From Cylindrodendrum hubeiense (taxonomy: Eukaryota; Ascomycota; Sordariomycetes; Hypocreales; Nectriaceae), in the NCBI GenBank assembly GCA_014621425.1, contig JAANBB010000005.1:186001-250000 (forward strand): 64,000 nt of DNA, in the 5' to 3' direction. This document shows, piece by piece, positions 59,925 through 64,000 of the stretch. Under the pieces are notes generated by a model, which saw only the letters and a program-made list of their open reading frames with translations, did no database searches and was not told where the DNA came from. Position numbers and translations under genes: made by a program. Position 1 is the stretch's first letter. Each line of letters begins with the position of its first letter.

Positions 59925-61792
59925 GATTGGCAACTGGAAATGAACCCACGACTAATGGAACAATTGACTGAAAGGCTGGCAGAAGAAATGTGAGAGAGGG
60001 GAGAAGAGAGGCAGAGGCTCATCGGGTCATGCTGCTAAGCGCCGGAGGAAAGCAGGCGACTTCACCATGATTAGCGAGATCTCGTGGCGCCAATCAATTG
60101 CCCGTACAAATCAGTATCTGTGTCATTGTTTCGCTGTCATTGGTTCCAATACGCGGGGACCGGAGAATTAGCGGCTTGTACCGTGAAAGCCTAAGCAGGC
60201 TGTGTTGTGGCGGAGTCTAGTGGATGTAGCAATGAAAACAAACTGGTGTGCTTGTCCACCACGATCCAATGAAGTATGCTGCCATCAACACTCTTCTTCT
60301 GGAAAGAGCCCGACACCTATTGTTGATGTAAATTCCACCCGGCTTCGAGTTCTCGCCGGGCAGCTCGTTGTCAGCCAGGTTGACTGTCTGCGTCTTGGCG
60401 TCCCCGTCATCGACTGAGGCTTCTCGAAGCACCACAGAAGTACTCGGTGAGCTAATAACGGCTGTTAACGATGATTGAATCAGTCATTGGCATCACAGAA
60501 GAAGAGGACGCGTACGGCTTTTTTACATCCGTGTGTTGGTCTTCTCGTCGCTGGCGGCGGCCAGGCTAGGGAGACTGGTCGCCGTGGCACCCACCAGTCT
60601 GTGTGCTGTCGCATTAACTCAGTTCCTGGGTGTGGTATATACTAAATAAGTCTCTTCAGTCAAGTATTTTCTATGCCAACCTCGCAGCCTCCGATGCTGT
60701 ACGTCCATTGTTGAATCATGACTCGCGCAGCTACGATATCTTGGAGCGCTGCTGCTGTAGTAGTGAGATGCTAATGGCAAGGCAGTCCCTTGGTGTGTGT
60801 CACATGCAAGTAATTCACAATTTAGACAAGGCACATTGCTGCGGTTCAGCGGTGTGATGGTAGGCTGAAGTCCCCGGACTGTCGAGCAATTGGCCTTTTC
60901 CTGGAAACCGGCTTCAGCCACGCTCTGCGCACGCCTGCAAGTTGTAACGGAGTCTGTTATAGCACCTGGCAGCGCGATCCGACCACTTGTAATCGCCGCA
61001 GCAGTCACACGTGTGACCCGAAGCCATATCCCTTCCAGTGTGCGAAGCCTCACTGTGGTCAAGGATGCTCAGCCAATCAAAGAAAAATGGCTGAGGTACA
61101 TCATCGCCACCTAAATCAACTGGTAATAGAGGTCCTATAGATCCCTGACGGCACGAAGATCTACATCAGATAGCCCGCAATCATACAGTGATTGCTATTG
61201 CCACAGGTTCCTCTGCGTGATCAATCTCGGCCACAGTCATGTGGGGCAAGCTACAGACTGCAGGCTTGGCACATTTGAAGGGACTTGCGTCTCAACCGGA
61301 TTTACACGCGTCTGACTTGTGCAAGCTGAGCACGCATCGCTTGACGATTGAGCCTCTAGCCTCCGTCTCGCGTAGCTTTTAGTGCTAGTCAGAGTGGAGC
61401 TGCATCCTGGGACTTTGGCCCTTTGTATCTTTTCCAGACCTCATCTGGGTACTGCGTGACCATAAGCTGACTGTATGAGCCTGGCCAAACCCAATACAGG
61501 CCGTCATTGTACTACGCATTAACGGAGTGTGCATTCCGCTTTTGACGTAGCCGGCAATGCAGCAGGATCAGCCGTGTTGTTTCGACTGGGATCTCCGCCA
61601 CAATTAGTGGGCAGATCTAGCATCCTACCTATCATCACCATGGGATCGCCCAGACACCCCACATATTCATAGCTCAAGTGTACTTACTGAACAATCCTGC
61701 ACAAGTATTTAGGGTCGCGTCGCTCCTCGTCACAAAATCCGTGCCACTTGCCCCGTCAAGTACTCACACCAACTCGCGCCTGCAATTACGTC
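59925..61792. other. long intergenic region
   Basis: About 1.9 kb with no supported gene. Frames of up to 147 codons lack motifs. The right end is the promoter of the two-repeat protein. Confidence 0.4.
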
Positions 61793-62527
61793 ATGGCCCA
61801 ACTTGACTTGAACGACGCCGAAGCTGCGGCTTGGGGCCAGGTAAGTAACAGTGACACCTGCTTTCGGTTTATTTATCTTTGAACCGACTCTCATTTAACC
61901 CCCCAAAAACAGATAGCCCAGGTTGCGCGAGCATTAGCCCGAAAAGACACTGCCCTACAAGACGACGACATGCTTCCACATCCCGACAAGAGTAAGGCCA
62001 AGGCCGAGATCCTGGCAGCTCACTACGGTGGGCAAGACGTCACAACTCTAGCAACGCAGCAATTCATCCATGGCGACAATATCGTCATCTCCACCAGTGA
62101 GCTGGCATGTGGCGACCCGTGGAAAGGCATCTTGAAGTCATTTAGCGTCATCTACCGCTTCAATGACGGGAAAATCCGCGGCCTTGTGGTCCCAGAATCT
62201 GATGGCAAATTTACGCTGTCTCCCGATGGCCAAGTTTCCGAGGGAGAGAGTGTCGCCTTTGTCGCCTCTAATCACAGTCCGCCATTCCCAACACCCATCG
62301 AAATACATAGCGTCATTTATGGAAAATCCCAGGTCGAAGATGAGGAGGTTTACAAAAAGCTCTATTATAAGTTCACCAGGAATGACCCAATCCCTATCAC
62401 CAACGAGTTCTTTAACAAGGACCCTTGGTTCAATGTTGTAAAGAGTGCTGCTATTGTTTACTCCTTCAACGGAACGGTGCGGTCTATTTCAGGCAGAGAG
62501 GGCGATGATATCTTGTTTGCCTTGTAA
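61793..62527 (+). CDS. uncharacterised protein with two copies of one domain
   Basis: Exon 1 (61793-61840, 16 codons) joins through a 72-base intron (GTAAGT...AACAG) to 61913-62527, about 220 residues. No signal peptide or membrane segment. After a charged helical N-terminus, two related units of about 72-76 residues follow (about 47-118 and 145-220). Each runs from an EI....YG start, through (I/P)I(S/T) and DPW....KS, to Y.FN...R and a final E....F.L; the DPW motifs sit 102 residues apart. The pattern suggests two copies of a small beta-rich module, perhaps distantly like the DUF3395 fold, but I do not recognise the family and assign no function. Isolated from neighbours. Confidence 0.75.
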
Positions 62528-64000
62528 CTTACTGTTGATGCTTTTAAGCTGGAAACATTCGTTGACCCTGTTCGGTGTCTATTTCAGTAAACGGTACGAT
62601 ATATACACACCTGTTAGTTATTACTTGAGAAAGCCCGCAGCCATAAAGTTTGGTATTGACATAGGTCGAAACGCACACCGTCGGCGTACGGGGACATATA
62701 AGGTGCTTAGATCTCATGATAAGAAACCTGAAACCAAGACCACTCACGATACGTCAATTTTGCAGGTTCCTCGGGTCAACAAATTGAGGGAAAACGCCAT
62801 CAAATATTCCGTGCCGAGTATCCTGAGAATTATTCGCAGTCTCACCAACGAAATTGAGCAGCTGTCTCTCACGAGTCTGTATCAGTTTGAACTCTCTGGG
62901 CTTTTGCAGAGTAGGCAGAATTTTGGTCTAGAGCCAGACCTTGCCAGTAGCAGGACCGTGTGGACAGTCTATCACCGCCATAATTTCGCCATCATTGAAG
63001 GATTAAGCATCCACAGCATCACCCCTGCCATCTTTCGATGTTTTCAGGGTCGATGAGCATGGGGTAGCATAACCCAACCGTGACCGGCGCCAGGTCTATG
63101 CGAATCTGGATGTCCCAAGTGGTGTCGTTGGAAGCGGTGACGGAAATGTTCAGCGCATGGCGTTCCGACCAAGCCTAAAGCCAAATTTATCAATGGGAAT
63201 AAAGGTGTTAGCCTTAGGACCCTTTCGCTTTCTTCATCTCAAAAGGTAGCATTGGCAACCTTTCAAGGTTTGGTTGGAATAGGTGATGTGGTAGAAAAGC
63301 AGAGGGTTGACTGGTTGTAGTGACAATTGGAAGAGCATGGACGTGCAGTTTGCATAAAAATGTAAAAAAACAGGGTCATTACTGATTCATTCAGATCAGA
63401 ATTAGTTTCCTTGCATATTAAGCTGAATGGCCACTCCGTATGTTCCACTTACAAATTGTCTCTACGCGGTTACTGAGTCCCATTGCAATATGCATCAATG
63501 TTTCAAGATCGGTAAGCATGTGGCTAGCTGAGAGATTCAGCACATTCTGGATTAACTCGTAGTCCCTCATTCCGCCAGGGCCCACAACACGAATTTGCTC
63601 TCATGAATATCTCGTAAATTGACCAGTCGACGGAATAAATTTACCACATGATTAGACTACATGTTGATTTGGGGTAATGTCAACACCTGTGAGACTGTGC
63701 GGTACATGTCTGAACACAACACACATGTCTGTAACTTTCGTGGATTTCAGCCAGCCATCAATGCGATCCCCGCACAACTAGCAACGCCTCAATACTTGCC
63801 CCTCATGGCGTTTTCGCTATTGAAATGCGTAATGTAGGCAGCGTATCGGCGTCACCGCTATTTGAGACGGGCCTCCATAGGCATTGGCTTGCTTGCCTCT
63901 GCAATGTAGATAGCTAGTACATAATGGGATGATCTATCGACCAGAACCTTCGAGGCCCTCATTACTTTATTATTGTGGGCCATGTGAGGCACGGTGTCTT
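62528..64000. other. right edge with coding-like minus-strand pieces
   Basis: No gene can be built. On the minus strand, two stretches of about 50 codons look protein-like: about 63600-63453 (QIRVVGPGGMRDYELIQNVL region, ending at GTAAGTGG) and about 63174-63019 (AWSERHALNISVTASNDTTW region, after a TTTAG acceptor). The sequence between cannot be joined in one frame. A 203-codon plus frame at 62445-63056 is probably fortuitous. Possibly a decayed gene. Confidence 0.3.

Noticed and set aside
60619..61062. 147-codon minus-strand ORF
   Set aside because: Thr/Arg-rich product without motif or splice context.
62445..63056. 203-codon plus-strand ORF
   Set aside because: It starts inside the two-repeat protein gene and runs opposite to coding-like minus pieces; no motif. 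Cannot be excluded entirely.

Overview
The window is nuclear DNA of a filamentous ascomycete (Pezizomycotina). Most genes carry short introns (about 45-75 bases) with GT...AG ends and CTAAC/CTGAC-type branch sites. Proteins belong to families expanded in such fungi: Zn2Cys6 regulators, sugar-porter MFS transporters, plant-polysaccharide hydrolases, a HET-domain protein and a fungal CorA-like membrane protein. I see no rRNA, credible tRNA, CRISPR array or intact transposon. Exon boundaries given here were worked out by hand from reading phase and splice signals.

Left part (1-19 kb): a secreted GH35 beta-galactosidase cut by the window edge; a head-to-head pair of M19 dipeptidase and Dal5-type permease; a secreted GH10 xylanase; a Zn2Cys6 regulator divergent from a Gal80-like Gfo/Idh protein; a small Ser/Thr-rich, probably GPI-anchored wall protein; a DAO-type FAD oxidoreductase; and an unknown Lys-rich coiled-coil protein. 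Middle (19-36 kb): a gene-poor stretch, a protein kinase, a CorA-like protein with an incoherent 5' end, then a lactonase-type beta-propeller, a type-B carboxylesterase and an Old Yellow Enzyme, followed by a conserved membrane-protein gene broken by an early stop.

Right part (36-57 kb): two groups look like catabolic clusters. The first holds an apparently cytosolic GH35-like/DUF5597 glycosidase, a Zn2Cys6 regulator, a lactose-permease-like MFS and a DapA-family aldolase, suggesting uptake, hydrolysis and breakdown of a galactoside or uronate. The second holds a saponin-hydrolase-like secreted protein, a Zn2Cys6 regulator, a GH43 enzyme and a sugar MFS, next to a decayed GH1 beta-glucosidase; it may strip sugars from plant glycosides. 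The end (57-64 kb) has a HET-domain protein, an uncharacterised small protein built from two copies of one domain, and unexplained coding-like minus-strand sequence at the edge.

Overall this reads as an accessory plant-interaction region rich in carbohydrate, ester and lactone enzymes with local regulators, and with several genes in decay. Function calls rest on motif recognition alone; no database search was run.
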